DNA of 64,000 nucleotides, taken from NCBI RefSeq assembly GCF_002356555.2, contig NZ_AP017372.2, forward strand, positions 434,001-498,000. The letters are read 5' to 3'. Of this stretch, positions 1 to 8,384 are shown in pieces. Numbering within the stretch: the first letter of the stretch is position 1; each line of letters begins with the position of its first letter. Under the pieces are notes generated by a model that saw only the letters and a program-made list of their open reading frames with translations, was not told where the DNA came from and made no database searches. Source of the DNA: Halorhodospira halochloris (GTDB lineage: Bacteria > Pseudomonadota > Gammaproteobacteria > Nitrococcales > Halorhodospiraceae). The translations under genes were made by a program, and so were the position numbers.

Positions 1-167
1 GATCTACGGTCTTTATTTTATCTAAAGGAACTAACAATGGCTCACAACTCATGGGAGGTTTTTTGTGTTTTATTGTTTGCCAGATATCACGAACTAAAAA
101 AGCGCCAAATCTTTTCCATGATTTCAGCAACGTACTGCTGGGACAAGGGCCGGCATTAAAGAACGAT
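1..167. other. window edge, no gene seen
   Basis: This AT-rich stretch lies downstream of the minus-strand polysaccharide genes. I see no convincing coding region, RNA gene or terminator. The short open frames here have no recognisable content. Confidence 0.4.
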
Positions 168-1349
168 TTATTCATCAAACAGCCTCATAGTTCTAGCCTT
201 GGGCTCCCTTTGATCAGGAAACAACGCTTTCTTAAGGGACTCTTTCCAAACCTCGTGATGAGTCTCGCATCGTAACCCATTGAGTTGGCGCAGTGCCCAA
301 TTCGGCTTGCGAGCAAGCCGCCGTCTGAGCAACCACCCAAGCCCGAGCCATCGCCGCCAGAGCCACTGAGGCAGAGGCGCTAGCGAATACTTGCGTTGGT
401 AGGTGTTCGCCCTCCGCCCGACCAGCGACGCCCACCATTGCCGATATGACTCGGGGTCCTCGGCGATGCCTCGATTCCGCGCCTGCATGGCGTCAAACGC
501 CTCGGCTTCTTCCGTGTTCAGGCCCCGCAACGCACCGCTGGAGTAGTCCAGGGCATAGGGCATGACCGCTTCGACCTGGGCCTGTCCGGGGCTGTCGACA
601 TCGACCAGCACACCGTAACCCCGCCCGCGCCAGGGTGACGGCAACGGGCCACTGCGCGGCATCCAGAGGTCGCCCAGTGACCAGGCGATGGGCCGCCCCT
701 GCCAGTGCTCGACGAAACCAGGCACATGCGGATGGTGGGTAATCACGGTGGCGGCACCGCAATCGATCAACCAGCGGGCGAGGCGCTGAAGGTGGGGTGG
801 CGGCAAATGCTCGTATTCAATCCCACCGTGGAGAACCGCGATCACCGTATACCCGGCATCACGCTCCCCCTGTATGGACCGGTGCAGGCTGATGGGGTCG
901 AGACTCGCTGCCCGAACATCGCCGTCGGCGGTGAACTCCCGCTCGGCCCCGGCCACCATAGAAACACCGCCGGCGTTCGGCTCACCCAGGCGCGTCACAC
1001 GTCGCTCGCCCCATGGCATACCCTCGAAGCCGAAAGGGGCGACACGCTGTCCTTCCAGCGCCGAGACGGTGGCACTCAACCCCGTGCGTCCGCCGTCGAG
1101 GGCGTGGTTGTTGGCCAGGCTGGCATGGGTGACACCCAGCGCAGCGATGGCTTCCGGGCCGTGCGACGACTGCGCCAGGTGCGGTCCCACCTTGGCGATG
1201 GGCGCGGCGTCCGGCGATGCCTGCGGGCCTTCGTAGTTGATGACGACGGCGTCGGCCTGATCGATGGCGCCCGCCAGGGCGTCATGTTCGAGCCTTGGGG
1301 CTGCCGACCTCTCGGGCAGACACCAGTCACCGAGAAAGAGCAGTTTCAT
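168..1349 (-). CDS. CapA-like (PGA_cap) metallophosphatase-type protein
   Basis: About 393 aa, resembling the PGA_cap / CapA family of calcineurin-like metallophosphatase folds found in capsule and poly-gamma-glutamate loci. Visible motifs are GDWCLP near the start, NYEGP, SLANNHALDGG (the family Asn-Asn-His), VLHGGIEYEH and ITHHPHVPG followed by SLGD, which fit a two-metal site. The C-terminal 120 residues are basic and family-atypical. I chose the ATG at 1349, giving MKLLFLGD, because it overlaps the stop of the upstream gene as ATGA; a longer frame upstream adds low-quality sequence. It is the last gene of a minus-strand string. The role in surface polysaccharide assembly is inferred from the neighbours; the actual substrate is unknown. 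Confidence 0.75.
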   Translation of the reverse strand: MKLLFLGDWCLPERSAAPRLEHDALAGAIDQADAVVINYEGPQASPDAAPIAKVGPHLAQSSHGPEAIAALGVTHASLANNHALDGGRTGLSATVSALEGQRVAPFGFEGMPWGERRVTRLGEPNAGGVSMVAGAEREFTADGDVRAASLDPISLHRSIQGERDAGYTVIAVLHGGIEYEHLPPPHLQRLARWLIDCGAATVITHHPHVPGFVEHWQGRPIAWSLGDLWMPRSGPLPSPWRGRGYGVLVDVDSPGQAQVEAVMPYALDYSSGALRGLNTEEAEAFDAMQARNRGIAEDPESYRQWWASLVGRRANTYQRKYSLAPLPQWLWRRWLGLGWLLRRRLARKPNWALRQLNGLRCETHHEVWKESLKKALFPDQREPKARTMRLFDE

Positions 1350-2113
1350 GGGGCGACTCCCTGGATGAACTCGGTCACACGCCGCGCGTTCTGTTCCGGC
1401 GGCTCCGAGGCCGTTAGCGACAGCACGAGGCAACCCCGCGCCTGCAGGCATTCGGCACCGATACGGGCAAAGTGCAGACAGGTATCGGTGGTGGTCATCA
1501 GCTCATCGTCACTCAACCCGCGATGGCCGGGGATGAGCTTGCCGGTGGCGCGCTCGCGTTCGCGGAGCTGGCGCACCACCTGGGCGGCGTCGGCGTCGAG
1601 GTGGATGAGCGCCGTCGGCAACGGCATGTGCTCGAAGTACCGGCGCGCGTGGGCTTCGTTGCCCCGATCCCACGGCATCACGGCGTAGACCTTCTGGCTG
1701 AGCGACTCGTCGAACAGGACCGTCTCGTCTTCCAGCCACTCCTCAAGAAAGGCGATCCGGCGGACGGTGCGGAGGAAATGGTAATAGCCCTCGGCGCGGC
1801 GGTACTGGCTGCGGCCGGAGAGAGCGAAGCTTTCGTGGACGGTTGCGAGGAAGGCGTCGTGTTGTTCGGCGAAGCGGGCAAAGGCGTTTTTCTCGCCTGC
1901 CTGAATAGCATTACGGAGGAGCGGCTGGCGACAGCAAGGAATGCAAGCCATGATGCGGCGCTTAAAACTAAAGGAATTATTTATATTAATCGCACGCAAC
2001 GCACCACGGGCTGCTGCAGCGCTTTGGCTACGCACTTTTCCGCTTTCCGTGCTTATTCTTGCCAGTGTAGTTTTGCCGCTCCCCGCAACGCCAAGGATGT
2101 CCAGTCGTTTCAA
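1346..2113 (-). CDS. P-loop kinase-like protein of polysaccharide locus
   Basis: 255 aa. It opens with MKRLDILGVAGSGKTT, a clear Walker A motif directly at the N-terminus, as in small nucleoside/sugar kinases and AAA-type P-loop proteins. A later LFDESLSQK may act as the Walker B-like region, and RELRERERATGK is arginine-rich, as in kinase lids. It overlaps both neighbours by 4 nt (ATGA on each side), so it is translationally coupled. The next upstream gene is a diverged paralogue with the same N-terminal motif. Substrate is unknown; a sugar or lipid-linked acceptor is an inference from the locus only. Confidence 0.6.
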   Translation of the reverse strand: MKRLDILGVAGSGKTTLARISTESGKVRSQSAAAARGALRAININNSFSFKRRIMACIPCCRQPLLRNAIQAGEKNAFARFAEQHDAFLATVHESFALSGRSQYRRAEGYYHFLRTVRRIAFLEEWLEDETVLFDESLSQKVYAVMPWDRGNEAHARRYFEHMPLPTALIHLDADAAQVVRQLRERERATGKLIPGHRGLSDDELMTTTDTCLHFARIGAECLQARGCLVLSLTASEPPEQNARRVTEFIQGVAP

Positions 2114-2853
2114 TAAATGCTCCTAATAGTATGCTTATGGGCAACAGTTGAGATAAACTCTTCAACACGGTTAACAGTGCGCCTCGGCTCTTTATGATAG
2201 TTTACGGTTAACGTCGGGACACCAAAAGTCTCAGTCAATCTCGCTTTCCGCCGGTTCTTTTCCAAAGCCTTTTCCAGGATATCGACGGCCTCGTTTTCTG
2301 GTAGAGAGGGTAAGTTTTTGGGACCCTTCTTGTTTCCTTCTTTCATTCTTCCAAGAAGTGACGTTCTGAGGGTATGCGCATCTGTGTCAACGTGTACTAG
2401 TCCAAGAAGTGACTGACTCAATTCTTTTATCGTATTGGCATCATTCTCTACAGCTCCAAGCAGCCCCTCATCAAGCACAGGCAAATGCTCGACGCGTGCC
2501 TCCTCAGCTTGGAGAAGCCAAAAGAAATGTTTGAAAAAGGCGTTAGATTTGATGTTTGAAGGCTTAAGGTTGGGAAACCGAGATATCGTCAAACGTTCAA
2601 GAGCATGATAGGAATCTAGAAAAGAAGTCTTCTTTTTTTTAATGACATACCGAGAAACAACGCTGCAGGCTCTTTCATTACCAAACTTCGCTAGAGCCTT
2701 GAGATACCAACGGTCGGGATTTTTTATTTGTCTCTCAATGAGAAAATTTCGCATTTCGTCGTACTTGACACAAAGAGATGAGTCAAAATCGACCAAGGTG
2801 ATGATAGAGCTCTTGCCCGTTCCTGCAACTCCAATGAACTCTATTCTTTTCAT
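2110..2853 (-). CDS. P-loop kinase-like protein, paralogue of the next gene
   Basis: 247 aa, starting MKRIEFIGVAGTGKSS, the same N-terminal Walker A arrangement as the gene it overlaps by 4 nt. The central LPVLDEGLLGAV resembles the DE-containing Walker B segment at the matching place in the paralogue (LFDESLSQK). It is more AT-rich than the downstream paralogue, suggesting either separate acquisition or faster drift. Two adjacent kinase-like paralogues hint at sequential phosphorylation or a heteromer, but this is speculative. No specific family name can be assigned from sequence alone. Confidence 0.55.
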   Translation of the reverse strand: MKRIEFIGVAGTGKSSIITLVDFDSSLCVKYDEMRNFLIERQIKNPDRWYLKALAKFGNERACSVVSRYVIKKKKTSFLDSYHALERLTISRFPNLKPSNIKSNAFFKHFFWLLQAEEARVEHLPVLDEGLLGAVENDANTIKELSQSLLGLVHVDTDAHTLRTSLLGRMKEGNKKGPKNLPSLPENEAVDILEKALEKNRRKARLTETFGVPTLTVNYHKEPRRTVNRVEEFISTVAHKHTIRSIY

Positions 2854-3315
2854 CAGCTACCTCAAATTCATGGCTCATCACGAATTCCTCCACGGGCGTG
2901 TATCAGGTATGATCGCGGCGAGCAGGGGCTTGTCCGCAGCAGAGAGTGACCACTGGGTTGTCAAGTCCCATCAATAGAATCTCGACCGCAACTAGGATGA
3001 GGGTCGCTGCACCATCCGCACCGGTCATAGTATAGAACCCATCACCCGCTTGCGTCGGTTCGCAGTTGGCTTGATCAAAGCAAAGAAGATTTTGTGCCAT
3101 CGACGATTAACACGCTTTCGCGCAAGGTCCGACGCGTCTTCGAGTATTTATGTAGGGCGGCAAACTGCATTAGCTAGGCCCATGAAGCTGTAGAAGAGGT
3201 ACACTCCGGCTAGAACGGATGCGCCTTGGCTTTGGTTCGTGTGCGCTGCAAATTTATGATTATCCAGTGGCTCCGGCGCTACGCCAATCTAGTTCCACTT
3301 GATCCGCCCTGGCAT
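2854..3315. other. 462-bp stretch with decayed DNA, no intact gene
   Basis: No intact gene is seen. The part around 2872-2950 resembles a part of the next intergenic region (about 5040-5125): both contain a CTCATCA then TCCTCCACGGG then TGTATCAG order and sit just upstream of a minus-strand gene start. The minus strand near 3090-3130 can be read as a transposase-like fragment (RESVLIVDGTK), but too little is left to name it. I treat the stretch as remnants of recombination. Confidence 0.35.
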
Positions 3316-4269
3316 TTATGCGCACCCTGAATATATGTAGGCGGAGAGTTCTTTTTCGATTTTCCAGATGTCATCTAGGTTGAGCGCAGTTTTAAACATG
3401 TCAATGTTTCTCGCAGACTCCGATGCTATGAAATTTTTCGGTTCTACCGTATGCTTGTCAATTCCGAGGTCTTCCAACAAGCTGTCTCGCAATCGATGTG
3501 AAAGCACAAAATCCTCGAAAGTGATTTTCCTGGTTGATGAGTTTTCAATGTGTCCAATTCTAATGTTTTTGTGGTAGGCATAAATAGCGGCCTTGTATAG
3601 TTTAATAAAATCCATCGCATTAGCAACTCGACCTTGAGAGAGCAGAGAATGAAATTGGGCTCGGGGGTCACGTACGACTGCGTAATACCGATAAGGTTTT
3701 AAAAAAGGCAGCAGCTGCTTGTTTATTCGAGGTAACCTGAAAAAATTTCTCGTAGCTATAACTTTGGAGTCGCACGTTTTGGTTGCGCTGGCCATCAAGT
3801 ATGAAACAACAAAGCTCCTTATTGAGGCCTCAAACCCTGTAGCTATGTCGTCATGCGAAAGTGTGCTCTCACAAAAATCTGCATAAGCCTTCAAAGCGTG
3901 GGTACCGTTTTTTGATTTTCTTATTTTTTGTGCTTTGTGGGGTTCGCCAACAGAAAGGTTAGAGGCGTTAGACACCTTCGCCAATCTTTTCAATGTGCTT
4001 TTTATGTTTAGTCCTTGTGTCGGCTTCCAAGGCGCGCCAACAACGTTGATATGGTAGAAGTCTGTAAGCGCCTTTTGAAATTTGGTTCTAGAGGTTGTGT
4101 TTTTATATAGGTCGTTCAGGCCATAAGATGTCCTAGCTACTCGAACTGAGTTTCTTCCAGTTGATGTAACACTTGCACTATCGAGCAGGAAGTCCGATAC
4201 CGCGGCTGAGCCTGAGCAACTCATTCCCTCGATAAAAACAAGAACAGACAAGTTAGATGCACGCGACAT
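3316..4269 (-). CDS. sulfotransferase-like protein
   Basis: 317 aa. A hydrophobic strand followed by GMSCSGSAAVSDFL near residues 14-27 matches the 5'-phosphosulfate loop of PAPS-dependent sulfotransferases. YYAVVRDPRAQFHSLL in the middle matches the 3'-phosphate-binding Arg/Ser segment. No signal peptide or membrane segment is evident, so it would act in the cytoplasm on a nucleotide sugar, lipid-linked sugar or oligosaccharide. It is markedly AT-rich compared with 9-11 kb, which suggests transfer. Two further genes of this type lie at 4360 and 24003. The fold assignment is reasonable; the acceptor is unknown. Confidence 0.55.
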   Translation of the reverse strand: MSRASNLSVLVFIEGMSCSGSAAVSDFLLDSASVTSTGRNSVRVARTSYGLNDLYKNTTSRTKFQKALTDFYHINVVGAPWKPTQGLNIKSTLKRLAKVSNASNLSVGEPHKAQKIRKSKNGTHALKAYADFCESTLSHDDIATGFEASIRSFVVSYLMASATKTCDSKVIATRNFFRLPRINKQLLPFLKPYRYYAVVRDPRAQFHSLLSQGRVANAMDFIKLYKAAIYAYHKNIRIGHIENSSTRKITFEDFVLSHRLRDSLLEDLGIDKHTVEPKNFIASESARNIDMFKTALNLDDIWKIEKELSAYIYSGCA

Positions 4270-4359
4270 TTTGTTACAAGAAAACGGGTTTTATAAACAT
4301 TTTTCTCAGCCCCAAATTTTTTTGCGTGGGGGGTAAGATGTGTGCAGCTAGGCTGAATA

Positions 4360-5007
4360 TCAGATCTTGTTAAGAAATCTGGCTAATCGGCGAGCATTTT
4401 TGCGAATAGGCTTTATTATTCCGGTTTCTCTTGTGTTGCGCGCGGAACGCAGTTTCATCGTGCCGCTAGGCTCGAGGCGAAAATGGTCTTCAGTTGTTTC
4501 TAAAAGATCCTGAAATCTATCTGAAACGATATCAGAATGGTCGATAATAAGCGTGTTTTCATCGCAAGCACTTTGCCATCCATGCACAAAGCTTTGTAAC
4601 TCTTCTAACAGGCCGCTTTTTTCGGCCGCCAGATAAAAATCATGCTCAGTTTGGGCTCCGTAAAAAACGGTAGGTTTTTTTCGGAAGTGGTGCCTGGTTT
4701 CTCGAAAATAGGCGCCAGGCACATCTTTAAAGTTTCTGGTAATGACGCATTTTTTTGTTTTTCGTAATAAGTTCACATTATTCTCAGTGGGTGGGATGTG
4801 TAGGTGACGCAGCTCCCCCCCAGTGAGCTCATCTAAGAAGTCGGTGCTGTAATCTCGACATGACTTGTGTATCAATGAAAGCTCTTTATAATTACTAGGT
4901 GCAGTTGCAAAACTTGACCAAGTGGTGGTCCTCTGGACGCGGTGGGCAACAGCTAACGTATTGGTAAAGGCCCCGGCTGCAGCTTTAGGCAAAGATATAA
5001 ATAGCAT
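4360..5007 (-). CDS. short sulfotransferase-like protein
   Basis: 215 aa, AT-rich. The N-terminal MLFISLPKAAAGAFTNTL resembles the strand-loop-helix PAPS-binding segment (family form PK-x-GTS-x), but the usual Gly-Thr/Ser is replaced by AAGAF. KKCVITRNFKDVPGAYFRE fits the 3'-phosphate segment. A basic tail follows (about residues 190-215). It is about 90 nt upstream, on the minus strand, of the larger sulfotransferase-like gene and probably co-transcribed. It could instead be a Stf0-like or LPS-modifying family member. The altered P-loop could mean reduced activity. Confidence 0.45.
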   Translation of the reverse strand: MLFISLPKAAAGAFTNTLAVAHRVQRTTTWSSFATAPSNYKELSLIHKSCRDYSTDFLDELTGGELRHLHIPPTENNVNLLRKTKKCVITRNFKDVPGAYFRETRHHFRKKPTVFYGAQTEHDFYLAAEKSGLLEELQSFVHGWQSACDENTLIIDHSDIVSDRFQDLLETTEDHFRLEPSGTMKLRSARNTRETGIIKPIRKNARRLARFLNKI

Positions 5008-5177
5008 AGTGATCCTTGTTTAAATAAGACCAGAAAAGAAGCTCATCATAAAGTCCTCCACGGGGTATGTATCAGTGATACTAAACGAGGAGCTTATCGG
5101 CAGGAGAAAGTTGTCCCAAGAACGCCAAGTGGATTCGCATTTGGACCAGAATATGGGGCGTCGGTTCAAAAAGACTG

Positions 5178-5840
5178 CTATTTATGAGGCGAAGATTCCA
5201 AAGTAAGGTCCCTGCAGGAATTTATGTGTTCCTCATATGGTGCGGGCTCGCTGTCGCTCCAGTGTTGGACAAAAATGAAGGTTAAGCCAGCACTTGCTGC
5301 CGCATGGGCGTCATAACGGCTATCGCCAAAGAAGATAGCCGGCCGGAAGTGGCTGTTCTTCTCTGCAAACTCTGCAAAAATCTGCACTTTATTTCTTGGG
5401 CTTCCGTAAATCCCGGCATCAAACAGCTGATCCAGCCCGCGCAGCCGGAAGATCTTCCGAAGCTCCTGCTCGTCGGATCCGGAAGCAACCATCCAGCGCG
5501 CGTAAGGCGTCTGCTTGCGCAGCTCGAAGATGGCCTCATCGACCTCGCAGCTCAGCATACCGTCCCAGACGTTCTTGGCGTACGCGTTAAGCAGGGCCTG
5601 GCGATCCTCTGGATCCGGCTCGGGCTGCCCAACCACCTCGGTCAGGAACCAGTCGAACTTGTGGTAGCGAGAGATTCCGCCGTTTAGGACGTGGTACTTG
5701 CGCAAGGCACGCGCAGCTTGTTCGCCGTAGGGCACGGCCGCCTGGTAAAAGGCCTCGGTCTTGATGGGGTTCGAGTCGAGGATGACCCCGTCGCAGTCGA
5801 AGATAAGTGTATTAAAAGCTGTAATGTCGATCGCAGTCAT
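5178..5840 (-). CDS. HAD-superfamily phosphatase (beta-phosphoglucomutase-like)
   Basis: 220 aa. Motif I is FDCDGVILDSN near residues 13-23 (nucleophile and general acid Asp), motif II is MVASGSD, and motif IV is FFGDSRYDAHAA. A helical cap lies between motifs I and II (about residues 25-95), typical of the HAD type I / beta-PGM group. It is the last gene of a five-gene sugar module (8385-9149 down to here) with gaps of only 5-20 nt. In this setting it most likely dephosphorylates a phosphorylated sugar or sugar-acid intermediate before cytidylyl activation. Substrate is not deducible. Confidence 0.75.
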   Translation of the reverse strand: MTAIDITAFNTLIFDCDGVILDSNPIKTEAFYQAAVPYGEQAARALRKYHVLNGGISRYHKFDWFLTEVVGQPEPDPEDRQALLNAYAKNVWDGMLSCEVDEAIFELRKQTPYARWMVASGSDEQELRKIFRLRGLDQLFDAGIYGSPRNKVQIFAEFAEKNSHFRPAIFFGDSRYDAHAAASAGLTFIFVQHWSDSEPAPYEEHINSCRDLTLESSPHK

Positions 5841-5860
5841 TGGATTCTACTATTTTCAAA

Positions 5861-6745
5861 TTAAGGGTCATCGTTAAGTCTTTCTTTAGTCGCAACCTCG
5901 TGCGCGAGCTCAACGAGTCCTTGACCTAAATCGACATGCTGAGGGGGTATGTATTTGAACCCGCGGCGCGGCTGATAAGCGTACGGTGTTCGGACATAAT
6001 GGCCTTGCTCGTGATCAGGGGTGGCGTTAAGTTCACACGGAAGGCCGAGTACCTCTGCAAGCATCTTGTGCATATCAAGGACGCTCATCGGTTCTTGGCC
6101 CGTTAAAACAAAACTCTGATTACGGAAACTTTCACCCAGAGCCTCTACGCTCGCACGGGCAGCGTCCTCGACGTGGATGTACTCCCGCATTGCTCCGGGG
6201 CTGCCGTGATATCGAACAGTGCCCTCTTTAAGAGCATTAGCCACAATACGATAAAGCCCGTTCGTGGAGTCTGATCGTGGTCCGTACAATGAGCCGTAGC
6301 GCAAGATGGTGAAATCGAGGTCATAACTAGATTGGTATTGTTCGACGTATTGCTCGGCAGCTTGCTTGCTACAACGATAAAAGCCGCCATGCCGGCTGTT
6401 GACATAAACGGTGCTCGCATAAATGTATCGGCGCACTTTGTTCTTGCGCGCAGCTTCGAGAACGATGCAATTCCCTAATATATTTTTCTGGACAGTGTCG
6501 ACTGGAGCGGTCATTGCCGCATTGAGGTCGGCAAGTGCAGCGAAGTTGTAAATAACGTCACAACCGGAAGTCGCGAGCTCGACCTGGTCTTGGTCGAGAA
6601 TATCGCCCAGCCATTCCTCTTGGTCGGGCCGTCTATACGGCGAGGGTCGCTTATCGTACAAGACGACCGTATGGCCTTCTTCCGAAAGCTGATCAGCAAC
6701 ATGTGACCCTAAAAAGCCGGCTGCTCCGAAGACTACTAAACGCAT
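5861..6745 (-). CDS. NAD-dependent epimerase/dehydratase (extended SDR)
   Basis: About 294 aa. The Rossmann motif is GAAGFLGSH near the N-terminus, followed by an acidic LYDKR strand end favouring NAD. The catalytic Tyr-x-x-x-Lys is YRCSK in FYRCSKQAAEQY, with YASTVYVNS upstream supplying the Ser/Thr. LREYIHVEDAARA fits the substrate-domain region. Two ATGs are close together; I prefer 6745 because AAGAGG lies about 6 nt before it, while it abuts the ATG at 6751. It sits between a HAD phosphatase and a 2-hydroxyacid dehydrogenase. Likely acts on a nucleotide- or phospho-sugar; exact reaction unknown. Confidence 0.8.
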   Translation of the reverse strand: MRLVVFGAAGFLGSHVADQLSEEGHTVVLYDKRPSPYRRPDQEEWLGDILDQDQVELATSGCDVIYNFAALADLNAAMTAPVDTVQKNILGNCIVLEAARKNKVRRYIYASTVYVNSRHGGFYRCSKQAAEQYVEQYQSSYDLDFTILRYGSLYGPRSDSTNGLYRIVANALKEGTVRYHGSPGAMREYIHVEDAARASVEALGESFRNQSFVLTGQEPMSVLDMHKMLAEVLGLPCELNATPDHEQGHYVRTPYAYQPRRGFKYIPPQHVDLGQGLVELAHEVATKERLNDDP

Positions 6746-6756
6746 CGGCATCCTCT

Positions 6757-7692
6757 TTAAGTTAGCCCCATCCGCGTTAAAGATGCGTATGTTTGGGCCG
6801 CGGCGTCCTGCTCCATCCGCGCCCGTGCTTCTTTGGCGTAGGAGCCAATATGCGGGGTCGCCTGTATGGAATCGAGACTAAGGAGTGGGCCGGCATACGG
6901 CTCGGCCTCGAAGCAATCGAGGGCAGCTCCTCGCAAGCGGCCCTCGGTAAGCGCGTTGTAAAGGTCGGTTTCATTGATCAAGCCGCCGCGCGAGACGTTA
7001 ATTAGGAGGGCGTTTGGCCTCATCCTGCTGATAATGTCAGCGTTGATTATGTGATGAGTATGTTCATTGTAGGGTATGTGCAATGTAATGACGTCTGATT
7101 TTTTTATCAAGTCGTCGAGGTTGTCGGCCCAGGGTACTTCGGAGGGACGCTCTATCAGGTGCGGATCGTAAGCGATGATATCCGCCCCCAAATTAGATGC
7201 CAGGGTTGCAACACGTTGGCCGATTCGCCCGTAGCCGATCACGCCAACAGTTTGCTCGCCAAACAGGTTCCCCATTAGTCTCGTCCAACTATTGCTGCGA
7301 AGGTCTCGATCGGAGGAGACGATATTACGCAAAGCCGACATCATGTGAGCGATAGTCAATTCCGCGACGGCTTGAGACGGCGCCGCTGGAGTGTTTCTAA
7401 GCTCAATTCCTAGTTGTTTTGTGGCTTCGATGTCTACGTTATCAACGCCGGCGCCGCACCGAACGATCGTTCGGAGGCCTGACGCGCTTTTTAAAACCTC
7501 AGCGGTTAAAGGCTCGGTGCCGGCGATGAGGGCGACAACATCGGGTGTTAGCAGCCCCTGTGCTTCTTCCTCGGAAAGGCGTCTTCGGTGGGGGTTGGTA
7601 CGAATAGTAAAGCCAGCGTGCTCAAGCTGGTTGAGCTCGGAACTGGCAGCGACGTCGAAGCTTGAGGTAGTTATCAGGATTGTTTTTTCCAT
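6757..7692 (-). CDS. D-isomer 2-hydroxyacid dehydrogenase (SerA/PdxB-like)
   Basis: 311 aa. The NAD-binding motif is VGVIGYGRIGQRV near residue 142, followed by ADIIAYDP. Catalytic residues are visible as Arg in NVSRGGLIN, Glu in CFEAEPY and His in TPHIGSYAKEAR. Length matches the short two-domain forms without an ACT domain. It should oxidise or reduce a 2-hydroxy acid using NAD(H). Placed in a sugar operon with a lactonase-type protein and a cytidylyltransferase, it may handle a sugar-acid such as an aldonate, not serine biosynthesis. That role is inference. Confidence 0.8.
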   Translation of the reverse strand: MEKTILITTSSFDVAASSELNQLEHAGFTIRTNPHRRRLSEEEAQGLLTPDVVALIAGTEPLTAEVLKSASGLRTIVRCGAGVDNVDIEATKQLGIELRNTPAAPSQAVAELTIAHMMSALRNIVSSDRDLRSNSWTRLMGNLFGEQTVGVIGYGRIGQRVATLASNLGADIIAYDPHLIERPSEVPWADNLDDLIKKSDVITLHIPYNEHTHHIINADIISRMRPNALLINVSRGGLINETDLYNALTEGRLRGAALDCFEAEPYAGPLLSLDSIQATPHIGSYAKEARARMEQDAAAQTYASLTRMGLT

Positions 7693-7706
7693 AAAGGGTC
7701 TTCAGT

Positions 7707-8375
7707 TTAGATGACAGTCGGTGCCGGGTAGATAACCGTAGCGCTCTCTCTGGCGGTTATTGAGTTCGCCGGGCAGTCTTTATTACCCCGTAAGTCATCA
7801 AGTATAAATAATTTTTCGCGTCCAGTGATGATGAGGACCATGTGCCTGGTCGCGGACAGGCACCTCGCGCTTAATGACACCCTTTCCGGTGGGGGTTTTG
7901 GGGCGTTGGTGATTGCTAATGCAAAGGGTGAATCGGACTGGGATCCATACGGTCGACCAGGGAAGAGACTAGCGACGTGTCCGTCCGCCCCAACACCGAG
8001 CAAAACAAGATCGAAGATCGGCTGATCTCTGCTTAGCATGTGGTGGGCTTGATCCGCACCTTCTACCGGCCCATGCTCGGCCGGTAGCGAGAATATGTAC
8101 CCGATGGGCACATGTCGTAACCAAATATCGATCGCGGCCTTGTCATTGCGGTCGGGATGGTCTCGTGGAAGGCAGCGCTCATCTGAAAAGTACACTCGCC
8201 AGCGTGGCCAATCAAGGTCGAGGGGCGCTAACGCCTGGAAAATGGGCAAAGGTGTCGTTCCGCCCGGGACGACGATATTGAAGGTCCCGCTATCAGCAAT
8301 GGACGATTGCGATAAAGAAATGATTGTGGAAACGGCAGTAGCAACTGGCGCGGACGTGCATTGAAAATCAAACAT
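7707..8375 (-). CDS. 6-phosphogluconolactonase-like protein (Pgl/NagB fold)
   Basis: 222 aa. VPGGTTPLPIFQAL and YFSDERCLP match the phosphate-binding and catalytic loops of the SOL/DevB 6-phosphogluconolactonase family, and LLGVGADGHVASLFPG is the family signature. The usual acidic N-terminus is kept. It lies 14 nt from the dehydrogenase gene and 9 nt from the cytidylyltransferase gene. A housekeeping pgl would normally sit with zwf or edd, so here it more likely hydrolyses a lactone or isomerises an amino-sugar phosphate in the surface glycan pathway. Family call is firm, pathway call is inference. Confidence 0.75.
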   Translation of the reverse strand: MFDFQCTSAPVATAVSTIISLSQSSIADSGTFNIVVPGGTTPLPIFQALAPLDLDWPRWRVYFSDERCLPRDHPDRNDKAAIDIWLRHVPIGYIFSLPAEHGPVEGADQAHHMLSRDQPIFDLVLLGVGADGHVASLFPGRPYGSQSDSPFALAITNAPKPPPERVSLSARCLSATRHMVLIITGREKLFILDDLRGNKDCPANSITARESATVIYPAPTVI

Positions 8376-8384
8376 GCATGTTGG

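Noticed and set aside
705-1688. Long plus-strand open frame of over 300 codons opposite the CapA-like gene
   Set aside because: It lies antisense to two genes with clear family motifs and itself shows none; it is an effect of high GC at third positions.
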